The notes beneath the pieces were generated by a model, which saw only the letters and a program-made list of their open reading frames with translations, did not search any database and was not told the DNA's origin. This document shows positions 31,025 through 38,403 of a stretch of DNA of 42,284 nucleotides, piece after piece. Made by a program: the position numbers and the translations under genes. Position 1 is the first letter of the stretch, and each line of letters begins with the position of its first letter. The DNA comes from W0P33-017 sp963640395 (lineage in GTDB: Bacteria; Bacillota; Clostridia; Lachnospirales; Lachnospiraceae), in NCBI GenBank assembly GCA_963640395.1, contig CAVHZH010000004.1:1-42284 (forward strand), written 5' to 3'.

Positions 31025-31567
31025 CTATAATAATTCCTGAAAGAATGCCAACTGGTCTTTGTCCAGCCGGAATGGGTCAGCCATAAAAGGGACGGATCGC
31101 ACCGGTACATGGTATAGCTGCTGAAATCTCTTTTTTTCGTATACATTTCCCGTAACCGTAAGCAACGCTGTAAAATATTTTTGATGCAAATGCTCTATAC
31201 CATCCGGCTGCGTGTGCGCGACCATAAATTTTTCTGCCTGATGCACCCGCCACGGACTCAGCGACGCGACCAGATACCTCAGATCACAGCGCAAAAACTC
31301 CTGCCATTCGCTCTCGGCGCTCCCAAGATCCATAATCAGATATGAATAATCACCGTTGAGCAGCATCGGCAGTTGCCCGGACATTACACTTGGGTAATAT
31401 CCGACACCGTTTTCCTCAAAATATGCTGCGCCCGACTGATCTGTATCCAGATACCGGATACGCGGCCGGCTGGCGAGTTCCACGAACGCCACCGGGATGC
31501 CCCATTCGTCCGCCACATAATTTGCCGTGGCGACTGCCAGATGTGTCGTCCCGACGCCGCTGTCCAC
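31025..31567 (-). CDS. CpaE/MinD-like protein with degenerate P-loop
   Basis: At least 180 residues; resembles CpaE/MinD deviant-Walker ATPases. The loop reads FYGVDSGVGTTHLAVATANY, in which the Walker Lys (GKT/S) is replaced by TTH. YLIMDLGSAESEW fits the Walker-B strand. The true start lies upstream of the GTG at 31567 because the loop begins before it. Two options: an ATT at 31621 (AGGTGG 9 nt upstream), or a GTG at 31631 overlapping the kinase stop as GTGA, which needs loss of one base in a T5 run (31616-31620) to stay in frame. Function is probably assembly or positioning with the CpaB-like neighbour; ATPase activity is doubtful. Confidence 0.7.
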   Translation of the reverse strand: MDSGVGTTHLAVATANYVADEWGIPVAFVELASRPRIRYLDTDQSGAAYFEENGVGYYPSVMSGQLPMLLNGDYSYLIMDLGSAESEWQEFLRCDLRYLVASLSPWRVHQAEKFMVAHTQPDGIEHLHQKYFTALLTVTGNVYEKKRFQQLYHVPVRSVPFMADPFRLDKDQLAFFQELL

Positions 31568-31627
31568 GCCGTAAAAACCTATCGTCTTTCGCTCCTTATT
31601 CCTTTTTCTGACCGTAAAAATACGTGT

Positions 31628-32950
31628 TCACCACCTCTCTTTTTTCTGCAGCAGCTCAAAAAACCGCCGTTTCTCATCGGATAGCGCCAGAGGATCTTCA
31701 TCGAGCGGAAAGCAATATACATTTCTGCGCCAATCCCTTGCATATGCCCTCGCTGCCTGCGCATCTCCGTAGTTTACGACCGGTATGAGCTGCCGGTGCA
31801 GACAAAGCTGTCCGTACAGCCGCCTCGCCTGCGGCATCTCCCAATACCTGCCTCCCAATACGAGTAAGATCGCGTCACATGCTTCTAATTCTATGTCTAT
31901 GGATTCATATATGCCGAAATCCCGTATCAGACAGGTATCCGCCCTTCCAGTCTCTCCACAGGCTGCCCTTTGCGGGACTGTCCCGCAAAAATTGCCAATG
32001 GAAAAATACCCGCTCTCCCGATTGCGGCAGACATTCCGATGCTCTGCCATGCGCATCAGGTCACCGCTGTGATCCTGCTGCACATACAGGCTGGGAATTC
32101 CGACTGCGTTCAGATAGGTATTCCACGAAACCGCAAGGTGCGTAGCACCAATGCCCGCCCGCATACCGACGACTGCCGTATTTTTTGGAAAATGCTTATG
32201 TTTCACCGAACCCTGATCCGGCGATTCAACCGCCAGTTGTTCCTTCAACAGATCGGCACTCGCATATCTGTGTTCCGGCTCCTGTGCTGTCGCGTGTTCG
32301 ATCACGCGGCTAAGATGGTCACTTCTCTGCTCGGGGGCAAGATGTTCTGCCATCTCGCGCAGGATCACACCGATGCCGTAGATATCCGTGCGTTCATCGC
32401 ATGCTTCTCCCGCCCGCTTTTCAGGAGCAGCGTATTGCGTCGTTCCATACAAACGGTATGGGTTTTCATGATCCCGGAAAAAAGATGCTGTGCCAAAATC
32501 GACTATTTTTATCTGATCGCCATATACTATAATATGTTCCGGCTTCAGATCCTGATAAATAACCGGTTGCGGCTGCGCATGCAGATATCCGATCACATCG
32601 CATAGCTGTCTGCCGATCTGTAATAAAAAATTCAGGGAAATTGTTTGTTGATGATGCAAATATGCCTCTAATGACTCACCCCTCACATACTCTTCGACAA
32701 TGTAATAGTATGTGTCATCCTCTTCCACATCGTATATCATGGGAATGGAGGGATGCTTCAAAGATCTCATCAGCTCTGCCTCCGTTGGAACATCCATCGG
32801 AATGTCCGAGCTGTCGGGCAACGACTTGGGAATTCGCTTGACTGCCCGATCCTGTTTTAGAATCTGATGTCTGACCAGATACACCTGACCGTTGGCGCCG
32901 GCTCCGAGGAGCCCTGTCACGGTATATTTGCCAAACAGGTTCTGCTTCAT
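31628..32950 (-). CDS. Ser/Thr protein kinase fused to a MinD/CpaE-like domain
   Basis: 440 residues. Residues 8-245 are a eukaryotic-type kinase: Gly loop GLLGAGANGQVYLV, Lys38 in RAVKRI, catalytic loop IYQDLKPEHIIV (Asp134; HRD is YQD and the metal Asn is His), DFG 151-153 and APE 176-178. Residues ~255-440 resemble CpaE/MinD: AVVGMRAGIGATHLAVSW, with the P-loop Lys missing as in the next gene, then CDAILLVLGG and VVNYGDAQAA. There is no transmembrane segment or PASTA domain, so it differs from PrkC. The ATG at 32950 has GAGG 3 nt upstream; longer readings would cross the promoter. It is the first gene of the operon; its stop overlaps a GTG of the next. Confidence 0.85.
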   Translation of the reverse strand: MKQNLFGKYTVTGLLGAGANGQVYLVRHQILKQDRAVKRIPKSLPDSSDIPMDVPTEAELMRSLKHPSIPMIYDVEEDDTYYYIVEEYVRGESLEAYLHHQQTISLNFLLQIGRQLCDVIGYLHAQPQPVIYQDLKPEHIIVYGDQIKIVDFGTASFFRDHENPYRLYGTTQYAAPEKRAGEACDERTDIYGIGVILREMAEHLAPEQRSDHLSRVIEHATAQEPEHRYASADLLKEQLAVESPDQGSVKHKHFPKNTAVVGMRAGIGATHLAVSWNTYLNAVGIPSLYVQQDHSGDLMRMAEHRNVCRNRESGYFSIGNFCGTVPQRAACGETGRADTCLIRDFGIYESIDIELEACDAILLVLGGRYWEMPQARRLYGQLCLHRQLIPVVNYGDAQAARAYARDWRRNVYCFPLDEDPLALSDEKRRFFELLQKKERW

Positions 32951-33013
32951 GGTCCTCACCGCGCTTTCTGTATCGAAATCAAAAACCGTCCGGTGAAAAG
33001 CATTTCCACATCC

Positions 33014-33043
33014 CTTATACCACACGACGAACCCATTTGACAA
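33014..33043 (-). promoter_or_regulatory. Promoter of the kinase operon
   Basis: On the - strand, -35 TTGTCA (33038-33043), an 18-bp spacer and -10 TATAAG (33014-33019), 64 bp before the kinase ATG. Confidence 0.7.
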
Positions 33044-33103
33044 CCGATTTTGCCAAATTTATACTTTTTTAATAATTTCATCAATATTTCATAGATGGAC
33101 TGC

Positions 33104-33132
33104 TTGACGACCACACAAAAGTTTTATATACT
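33104..33132 (+). promoter_or_regulatory. Promoter of mecA
   Basis: TTGACG (33104-33109), a 17-bp spacer and TATACT (33127-33132), 62 bp before the mecA ATG. Confidence 0.75.
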
Positions 33133-33194
33133 TTTTGTACTTTTATACTTTATATGACTTGAAAATGGATAGAGACAGATAAGGAATCACGATT

Positions 33195-34007
33195 ATGAAA
33201 CTAGAACGAATCAATGATAACCAGATTCGCTGCACCCTGACCGTACAGGATCTGGCAGACCGCCATCTACAGCTCTCCGAGCTGGCATACGGCAATGACA
33301 AGACCAAGCGGCTGTTCCGCGACTTGATGCAGCAGGCATCCTGCGAACTCGGCTTCCACACGGAGGATATCCCTCTTTTGATCGAGGCGGTTCCCATGCC
33401 CGGTGATTTGCTCATCCTGACCGTTACGAAGGTGGAATATCCCGAGGAGCTGGACACTCGTTTTTCCAATTTCAGCGATTATGGGGATTATCCCGAAAAT
33501 ATGGACGATGATGACGATTCTCCTACGCTCGAGGGCGCAGACACGATCATGGATCTGTTCCAGCGGATCAGCGCGGCAGCGGCAGCACTGCATGACGCAG
33601 ACTCAGATACCCATGCAGCAGCGGACAGCGATCCTCTTGCCCCGTTCCATGCTACGGCAGAAAATATCCCCCATGCCGGCACGGACGACACCTCAGAGGC
33701 GCAGATACTCGCCAATAGCATCAAGCTGTTCTCCTTTCACGAGATCGATCACATCATCCGGCTCGCACATGTGCTGAAAGGCTTTTATCACGGGTACAAT
33801 TCTCTGTTTTTGGATCCGGCAGAGCATGTTTACTATCTCTTACTGGGCAGGGGCGGCCACACACCGGGCGACTTTAACAAGGTGTGCAACATTTTATCCG
33901 AATACGCACTGCAGAACCGGTATGTGGAATCGGCAGAAGCATACTTTGAGGAGCACTTCCAATGCATCGCCGCACGCAATGCGCTCCAGCGGCTTGCACA
34001 GGTATAG
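33195..34007 (+). CDS. mecA: ClpC adaptor protein MecA
   Basis: 270 residues. The N-terminal substrate-binding domain (~1-90: MKLERINDNQIRCTLTVQDL, LFRDLMQQASCELGFHTEDI) and the C-terminal ClpC-binding domain (~175-270: IKLFSFHEIDHIIRLAHVLK, YYLLLGRGGH) match MecA. Between them lies a low-complexity Asp/Ala-rich linker (~95-165), which makes it longer than B. subtilis MecA (218). MecA delivers substrates to the ClpCP protease. AAGGA lies 9 nt before the ATG. It is monocistronic, with its own promoter and terminator. Confidence 0.9.
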   Translation: MKLERINDNQIRCTLTVQDLADRHLQLSELAYGNDKTKRLFRDLMQQASCELGFHTEDIPLLIEAVPMPGDLLILTVTKVEYPEELDTRFSNFSDYGDYPENMDDDDDSPTLEGADTIMDLFQRISAAAAALHDADSDTHAAADSDPLAPFHATAENIPHAGTDDTSEAQILANSIKLFSFHEIDHIIRLAHVLKGFYHGYNSLFLDPAEHVYYLLLGRGGHTPGDFNKVCNILSEYALQNRYVESAEAYFEEHFQCIAARNALQRLAQV

Positions 34008-34060
34008 TCTGCATCCTCGCGGAGCGTTTTTATTCATAGGGCGCAATTTCTTATGAATTA

Positions 34061-34109
34061 AAAAGCCCCCGCAGGGATGTATGATCCATCACTCAGCGGA
34101 GGGCATTTT
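34061..34109. terminator. Bidirectional terminator between mecA and the DUF1858 gene
   Basis: GCCCCCGC / GCGGAGGGC stem (one bulge) with a 24-nt loop; A4 on the left and ATTTT on the right serve the two convergent genes. Confidence 0.75.
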
Positions 34110-34117
34110 ACATTATT

Positions 34118-34327
34118 TTATTTCTCATGCTTTAAAAATGTGTTGATCTGGTCAACCAATGCTTCCGGCTCCAGTCCGTGAACCATTGCAGCCTGCTCGA
34201 TGGTCTCCATCTGGGACGACGGGCATCCGAGACAGTGCATTCCGATACCGAGTAATACCGGAGCAATACTTTCATCTATCTGAAGTAATTCGCCGATCAT
34301 AGTGTCCTTTGTCACTGTTGCAGCCAT
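34118..34327 (-). CDS. DUF1858 domain protein
   Basis: A 69-residue protein filling one DUF1858 domain: VTKDTMIGELLQIDESIAPV, then GIGMHCLGCPSSQMETIEQA. The two Cys (CLGC) are the family hallmark and suggest metal, cluster or redox chemistry; function is not established. AGGAGG lies 7 nt before the ATG. It stands alone, convergent with mecA. MITE copy 2 lies about 40 bp upstream, near its promoter region. Confidence 0.93.
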   Translation of the reverse strand: MAATVTKDTMIGELLQIDESIAPVLLGIGMHCLGCPSSQMETIEQAAMVHGLEPEALVDQINTFLKHEK

Positions 34328-34359
34328 TTCTGTTCCTCCTTTAAATTAAAAATATTTAA

Positions 34360-34528
34360 CATGATTTGTAAATGTTCAGAGCCAAGCAAATTTGCATAAA
34401 ATGCGCGAGTAATGCCTGCATTAACGAGCTCATTTTTGCAAATTTATTTGGCGAGAACGCCACATTCGCAAAAGAAAAGCTGCAAAGCAGCGATTTTGCG
34501 AATGGGCTCTGAACAGTTACCATGATTT
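34360..34528. mobile_element. 153-bp MITE-like element, copy 2, with target duplication
   Basis: The element spans 34368-34520 and is about 97% identical to the reverse complement of 2573-2725 (five differences, same length). Terminal repeats are GTAAATGTTCAGAGCC and GGCTCTGAACAGTTAC. It is flanked by a perfect 8-bp direct repeat, CATGATTT (34360-34367 and 34521-34528), a target-site duplication. It contains no open reading frame. Confidence 0.9.
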
Positions 34529-34575
34529 ATTATATACACTTTCTTTTCACTTGTCCAGTATTTGAGAAATTCTAA

Positions 34576-34602
34576 GGAAATGCTGATTTAATCAGCGTTT
34601 CC
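34576..34602. repeat. Hairpin between MITE copy 2 and the ferredoxin gene
   Basis: GGAAATGCTGA / TCAGCGTTTCC, an 11-bp stem with one G-T pair and a 5-nt loop, preceded by CTAA and followed by CTAA. It has the look of a small mobile-element remnant. It is not a terminator because no T-run follows. Confidence 0.5.
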
Positions 34603-34665
34603 CTAAAAGTTATACACGACTAATCTTAGTACCTGATTTTATGCACAATTTTGGGCTTGGCACGC

Positions 34666-34694
34666 TTGTTTTTCCACAATTTTTGTACTAAAAT
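34666..34694 (+). promoter_or_regulatory. Promoter of the ferredoxin gene
   Basis: TTGTTT (34666-34671), a 17-bp spacer and TAAAAT (34689-34694), 59 bp before the ferredoxin ATG. Confidence 0.65.
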
Positions 34695-34753
34695 ATGAGC
34701 ATAGCGACAGCTACTATAGAACATGAACAATTAAATTTAAGGAGGATAAACCA

Positions 34754-34924
34754 ATGGCTTACGTTATTAACGATTCTTGTGTATCTTGTGGAACATGTGA
34801 GGGCGAGTGCCCCGTAGGAGCTATCTCAGCAGGCGATGGCAAGTACGAGATCGACGCTGATTCTTGTGTATCTTGCGGAACATGCGCAGGCGCATGCCCG
34901 ACCGGTGCTATCAGCGAGGGCTAA
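34754..34924 (+). CDS. 2[4Fe-4S] clostridial-type ferredoxin
   Basis: A 56-residue electron carrier for low-potential redox enzymes such as pyruvate:ferredoxin oxidoreductase and hydrogenase. Two complete cluster motifs are visible: CVSCGTCEGECP (residues 9-20) and CVSCGTCAGACP (38-49), followed by the pseudo-repeats VGAIS and TGAIS. Length and symmetry are those of Clostridium ferredoxin. AAGGAGG lies 8 nt before the ATG. It is monocistronic, with its own promoter and terminator. Confidence 0.97.
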   Translation: MAYVINDSCVSCGTCEGECPVGAISAGDGKYEIDADSCVSCGTCAGACPTGAISEG

Positions 34925-34950
34925 TCTCCCCGTAAATAAATCATGCACAT

Positions 34951-34983
34951 AAAAGGAGACTGATTTTTCAGTCTCCTTTTTTT
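34951..34983. terminator. Terminator of the ferredoxin gene
   Basis: AAAAGGAGACTGA / TCAGTCTCCTTTT stem with a 3-nt loop and seven T. It may also serve the convergent MerR-like gene, whose stop codon lies 10 bp to the right. Confidence 0.9.
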
Positions 34984-34992
34984 GACCTGTTC

Positions 34993-35643
34993 TCAGCTCT
35001 CCAGCCGCGGCTGTGTCTTTACCTTCTGCCTGCGGCTCTTTTTCCGGCGGAATACCCGTTTCTGCCGCTTTCCGTAGCTGCGGATTGCCTCGTCGAGCTT
35101 TTTGTAGCGTTCCTCCTCCTGTTCATCCTGCACGCGCATCAGATAGTTCATTTCTTTCAGTACGCGGTCGCCCACATCCGTTCCGATCTCTTTGCTCAGA
35201 TCCCGATTGTTCTCCGTCATCGCCTTTTTGACGATCTGCGTCATCAGCTCCTGAAACTGCTCCAACCGCTCCTGCGGCGACATCTGTGTCTGCTCTGCTA
35301 CGGACTGTACAGGCAGAACCGGCTGAACCGACGGCTTCCCCGGAAGGTCCTTCGGCTGCTGTGGTGCGGTCTTTGTTATATGCCCTGCTATTTGCTGCCG
35401 CGGATCTTCTTGCTCCGGCTGCCCCTGATGCAACAGTATCTTGATCGCCTTTAACTGATAGCCTTCTTCCTTCAGTTGCTTGATACGCAAAAACTGATCG
35501 ACATTCTCCTGTGTATAGTAACGGTGCCCCATCTCATTGCGGGGAACTGTCAGCTCCAATTCATCTTCCCAGTAACGTAATACATGCGATTCCACAGCTA
35601 CAATATTTGCAGCATCAGAAATCATATAACGTACCTGTTCCAA
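34993..35643 (-). CDS. MerR-type HTH protein with coiled-coil C-terminus
   Basis: About 216 residues. A MerR-like winged HTH occupies residues ~6-70 (YMISDAANIVAVESHVLRYW, GHRYYTQENVDQFLRIKQL). A Gln/Pro-rich linker (~75-120), a charged helical segment (~125-200) and a very basic tail (KRQKRVFRRKKSRRQK) follow. There is no Cys-based metal or ligand site. The order HTH-linker-coiled coil resembles RacA, the chromosome anchor of sporulating Bacillus, more than metal-responsive MerR; this is only architectural. The start is probably the TTG at 35643, with AAGGAGG 8 nt upstream; an ATG at 35667 lies before that ribosome site. Confidence 0.8.
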   Translation of the reverse strand: MEQVRYMISDAANIVAVESHVLRYWEDELELTVPRNEMGHRYYTQENVDQFLRIKQLKEEGYQLKAIKILLHQGQPEQEDPRQQIAGHITKTAPQQPKDLPGKPSVQPVLPVQSVAEQTQMSPQERLEQFQELMTQIVKKAMTENNRDLSKEIGTDVGDRVLKEMNYLMRVQDEQEEERYKKLDEAIRSYGKRQKRVFRRKKSRRQKVKTQPRLES

Positions 35644-35754
35644 CCAATCGACCTCCTTCTTGTTCATTTATGCCTTTATTATAGTCAACCTGAAAACGAG
35701 GTACAATCTTTTTTCATCGCAGGTTTCGACAAAAATTATGCGAAAGCCTCTCAT

Positions 35755-35797
35755 GTGTTGGCTGACGGGAACTGCCGTGATTGTCGCCAGCCAACAC
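35755..35797. promoter_or_regulatory. Long hairpin upstream of gdpP
   Basis: Perfect 10-bp stem GTGTTGGCTG / CAGCCAACAC enclosing 23 nt with a further ACGG/CCGT pair. It lies about 40 bp before the gdpP promoter. No T-run follows. It could be a binding site or the end of an undetected transcript. Confidence 0.45.
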
Positions 35798-35834
35798 CTA
35801 TTGAATAAAAAAAGGTGAAAATTCGTTCTATCTA

Positions 35835-35843
35835 TGCTATAAT
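35835..35843 (+). promoter_or_regulatory. Extended -10 promoter of gdpP-rplI-dnaB
   Basis: TGCTATAAT, a perfect -10 with an upstream TG, 59 bp before the gdpP ATG. The -35 region (GTGAAA) is weak. Confidence 0.7.
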
Positions 35844-35902
35844 GTCTTATAATTATAGTTTTTTGTGACACCCTTTCATTAAAAACTGTTTCGGGAGGAT
35901 TC

Positions 35903-37954
35903 ATGAGTAATCGTTCAATTAAATTCAAAGGCAAGCTGCGCTTTTACCTGTGCGCGCCGTTATACTTGTCTATATTGCTGGTATTGCTGAATATTCCGTG
36001 CTATTTATATAACCTGAATCTGGGGCTTTGCATGACCCTGTTTACCGACATCTACACGCTGACCGTGTTCGTCGCATACTTCCGGTGCAAACCGTATCTG
36101 GTCAACGAGCTCATCAACTTTGCAACGCAATATGGCAGCGTGCAGAAAAAACTGCTCAACGAATTTGAGATCGCCTATGCACTTGTTGACTATAACGGCA
36201 GGCTGCTCTGGGTCAATAAGCAGTTCAGCGAGCTGACCGGCAAGGATAAAAATTATCACAAGTCGATCACCTCGATATTCCCTTCGATCACAAAAGAACT
36301 GCTGCAGAGCGAGGACACACTGGAGCTCGCGCTTCCGCAGGAAAATTATCAACTGCGTGTCTCCATGCACCGCATTTATTTCAACAATATCATAAACGAA
36401 ACGCAGATGCTGGAGACATATACTGACTGCAATTATCTGACCGCTGTCTATTTTTTTGATGAGACAGAGCTCAACCGCTGCATACAGGAAAACGAAGATC
36501 AGAAAATGGTCGTTGCACAGGTCTATATCGACAACTACGACGAGGCACTCGAAAGCATCGAGGATGTCAAGCGCGCACTGCTCGTCGCACTGATCGACCG
36601 CAAGGTCAACACCTACTTTTCCAAAGTGGACGCACTGGTGCGCAAGACAGACCACGACAAATACTTTATTGTATTCCGCCACGAACATCTGAAAGCGCTC
36701 AAGGCAGACAAATTCAGCATTCTTGAGGATGTCAAAACCGTAAAGGTCGGCAATACGATGGCAGTCACACTCAGTATGGGTATCGGTGACACAGCCGCAA
36801 GCTACAGCCAGAACAACGAATACTCCCGCATGGCGATTGACCTCGCACTCGGACGCGGCGGCGATCAGGTCGTACTCCGTGAGGGTGAAAAGGTCACATA
36901 TTTCGGAGGAAAAGCCAAACAGGTCGAGCGTAACACCCGTGTCAAGGCACGCGTGAAGGCTCACGCTCTGCGCGGCATTATAGAGAGCAAGGAACGTGTC
37001 ATCGTCATGGGACACCAGATCAGTGATATGGATTCGTTCGGTGCAGCTATCGGTATCTACTGCGCCGCCCGCACACTGGATAAAAAAGTACAGATTGTAC
37101 TGAACACTGTCAGCTCTACACTCCGCCCGTTCCGCGAGCGCTTTACCGAGGAAAACGGCTATGCACCGGATACCTTTTTGACACGTGAGCAGGCGATTGA
37201 AGTCTGTACACCCAACACCGTCGTCATGGTTGTGGACACGAACCGGCCATGCAACACAGAATGCCCGGAAATATTAAAAATGACAAAAAATATCGTTGTT
37301 TTTGATCATCACAGACAAACAAGTGAAACGATTGAAAATCCTGTGCTGTCCTATATCGAGCCGTATGCTTCCTCCGCCTGTGAGATGGTAGCAGAGGTAT
37401 TACAGTATTTTACAGAAAGCATCAAGCTGGCTCCGCAGGAAGCTGACAGCATCTATGCCGGTATCCTCATCGACACAAACAACTTTATGGCGAAAACAGG
37501 CGTGCGCACCTTTGAGGCAGCCGCCTACCTGAAACGCTGCGGTGCGGAAGTCACCCGCGTGCGCAAAATGCTGCGCAATGACATGAAGGATTACAAAGCC
37601 CGCGCGGAGGTCGTGCGTCATGCCGAGGTTTACCGCGATGCGTTTGCGATCTCTGTCTGTCCGTCGGCGCATATTGAGAGCCCGACGATCGTCGGCGCAC
37701 AGGCAGCCAACGAGCTGCTGAATATCACTGGCATCAAGGCATCGTTTGTCCTGACTGCATATAATGGAAAAATCTATATCAGCTCACGCTCCATCGACGA
37801 GATCAATGTACAGCTCATCATGGAAGCTCTGGGCGGCGGCGGACATCGGACGATCGCCGGTGCACAACTGGTACACTACTCGATTGCTGAGGTAAAACAC
37901 ATGCTTCAGCAGACAATCGACAAAATGATAGAGGAAGGAGACATAAAAATATGA
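35903..37954 (+). CDS. gdpP: Cyclic-di-AMP phosphodiesterase, GdpP type
   Basis: 683 residues. Two N-terminal transmembrane helices (~15-33, 40-60), a PAS-like domain (~80-170: IAYALVDYNGRLLWVNKQFS), a degenerate GGDEF (~200-335, no GGDEF motif) and a C-terminal DHH/DHHA1 phosphodiesterase (~355-675). Catalytic motifs: VMGHQISDMDSFGAAIG, MVVDTNRP, FDHHRQT and GGGGHRTIAGAQ. It hydrolyses the essential second messenger c-di-AMP, which controls K+/osmolyte transport and wall homeostasis. The usual motif has N-P where IS precedes DMDS; the Asp residues are intact. GGGAGG lies 5 nt before the ATG. The stop overlaps rplI by 4 bp (ATGA). Confidence 0.94.
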   Translation: MSNRSIKFKGKLRFYLCAPLYLSILLVLLNIPCYLYNLNLGLCMTLFTDIYTLTVFVAYFRCKPYLVNELINFATQYGSVQKKLLNEFEIAYALVDYNGRLLWVNKQFSELTGKDKNYHKSITSIFPSITKELLQSEDTLELALPQENYQLRVSMHRIYFNNIINETQMLETYTDCNYLTAVYFFDETELNRCIQENEDQKMVVAQVYIDNYDEALESIEDVKRALLVALIDRKVNTYFSKVDALVRKTDHDKYFIVFRHEHLKALKADKFSILEDVKTVKVGNTMAVTLSMGIGDTAASYSQNNEYSRMAIDLALGRGGDQVVLREGEKVTYFGGKAKQVERNTRVKARVKAHALRGIIESKERVIVMGHQISDMDSFGAAIGIYCAARTLDKKVQIVLNTVSSTLRPFRERFTEENGYAPDTFLTREQAIEVCTPNTVVMVVDTNRPCNTECPEILKMTKNIVVFDHHRQTSETIENPVLSYIEPYASSACEMVAEVLQYFTESIKLAPQEADSIYAGILIDTNNFMAKTGVRTFEAAAYLKRCGAEVTRVRKMLRNDMKDYKARAEVVRHAEVYRDAFAISVCPSAHIESPTIVGAQAANELLNITGIKASFVLTAYNGKIYISSRSIDEINVQLIMEALGGGGHRTIAGAQLVHYSIAEVKHMLQQTIDKMIEEGDIKI

Positions 37955-38397
37955 AAGTCATTTTATTAGAGGATGTAAAATCGCTCGGAAAAAAGGGGGA
38001 GATCGTAACCGTCAGCGATGGTTATGCAAGAAACATGATCTTACCGAAAAAATTAGGTCTGGAGGCTACGAGCAAAAACCTCAACGACCTCAAGCTGCAG
38101 AACCAGCATGCCGAAAAGGTCGCACAGGAAAACCTCGAGGCGGCGAAAAAGTTTGCCGAGGAATTGAAGGATAAAAAGATAGAGGTCAAAATGAAATCCG
38201 GCGCGGGCGGCAGAACCTTCGGCTCAATCTCCACCAAGGAGATCTCCGAGGCGGCGAAAAAGCAGTTAAACCTCGAGCTCGACAAAAAGAAAATGCTCTT
38301 AAAGGATCCGATCAAAGCACTCGGCACCTACGAGGTACAGATCAAGCTGCATCCGCAGGTTACCGGTACTTTTACCGTACATGTATCAGAGGGGTAA
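37951..38397 (+). CDS. rplI: 50S ribosomal protein L9
   Basis: 148 residues, normal length. The N-terminal 23S-binding domain has MKVILLEDVKSLGKKGEIVT, then DGYARNMILPKKLG. A long central helix and the C-terminal domain (GRTFGSISTKEISEA) follow. It overlaps gdpP by 4 bp and precedes dnaB by 6 bp; the gdpP-rplI-dnaB order is common in Firmicutes. Confidence 0.98.
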   Translation: MKVILLEDVKSLGKKGEIVTVSDGYARNMILPKKLGLEATSKNLNDLKLQNQHAEKVAQENLEAAKKFAEELKDKKIEVKMKSGAGGRTFGSISTKEISEAAKKQLNLELDKKKMLLKDPIKALGTYEVQIKLHPQVTGTFTVHVSEG

Positions 38398-38403
38398 TGC
38401 TCT

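Noticed and set aside
31025..31567. Calling the CpaE-like gene a plain pseudogene
   Set aside because: The frame is intact for 180+ residues and a plausible ATT start exists; only the start is in doubt.
36005..37015. 336-codon open frame on the - strand
   Set aside because: Antisense shadow of gdpP; Val/Cys/Leu-rich with no initiation signal.
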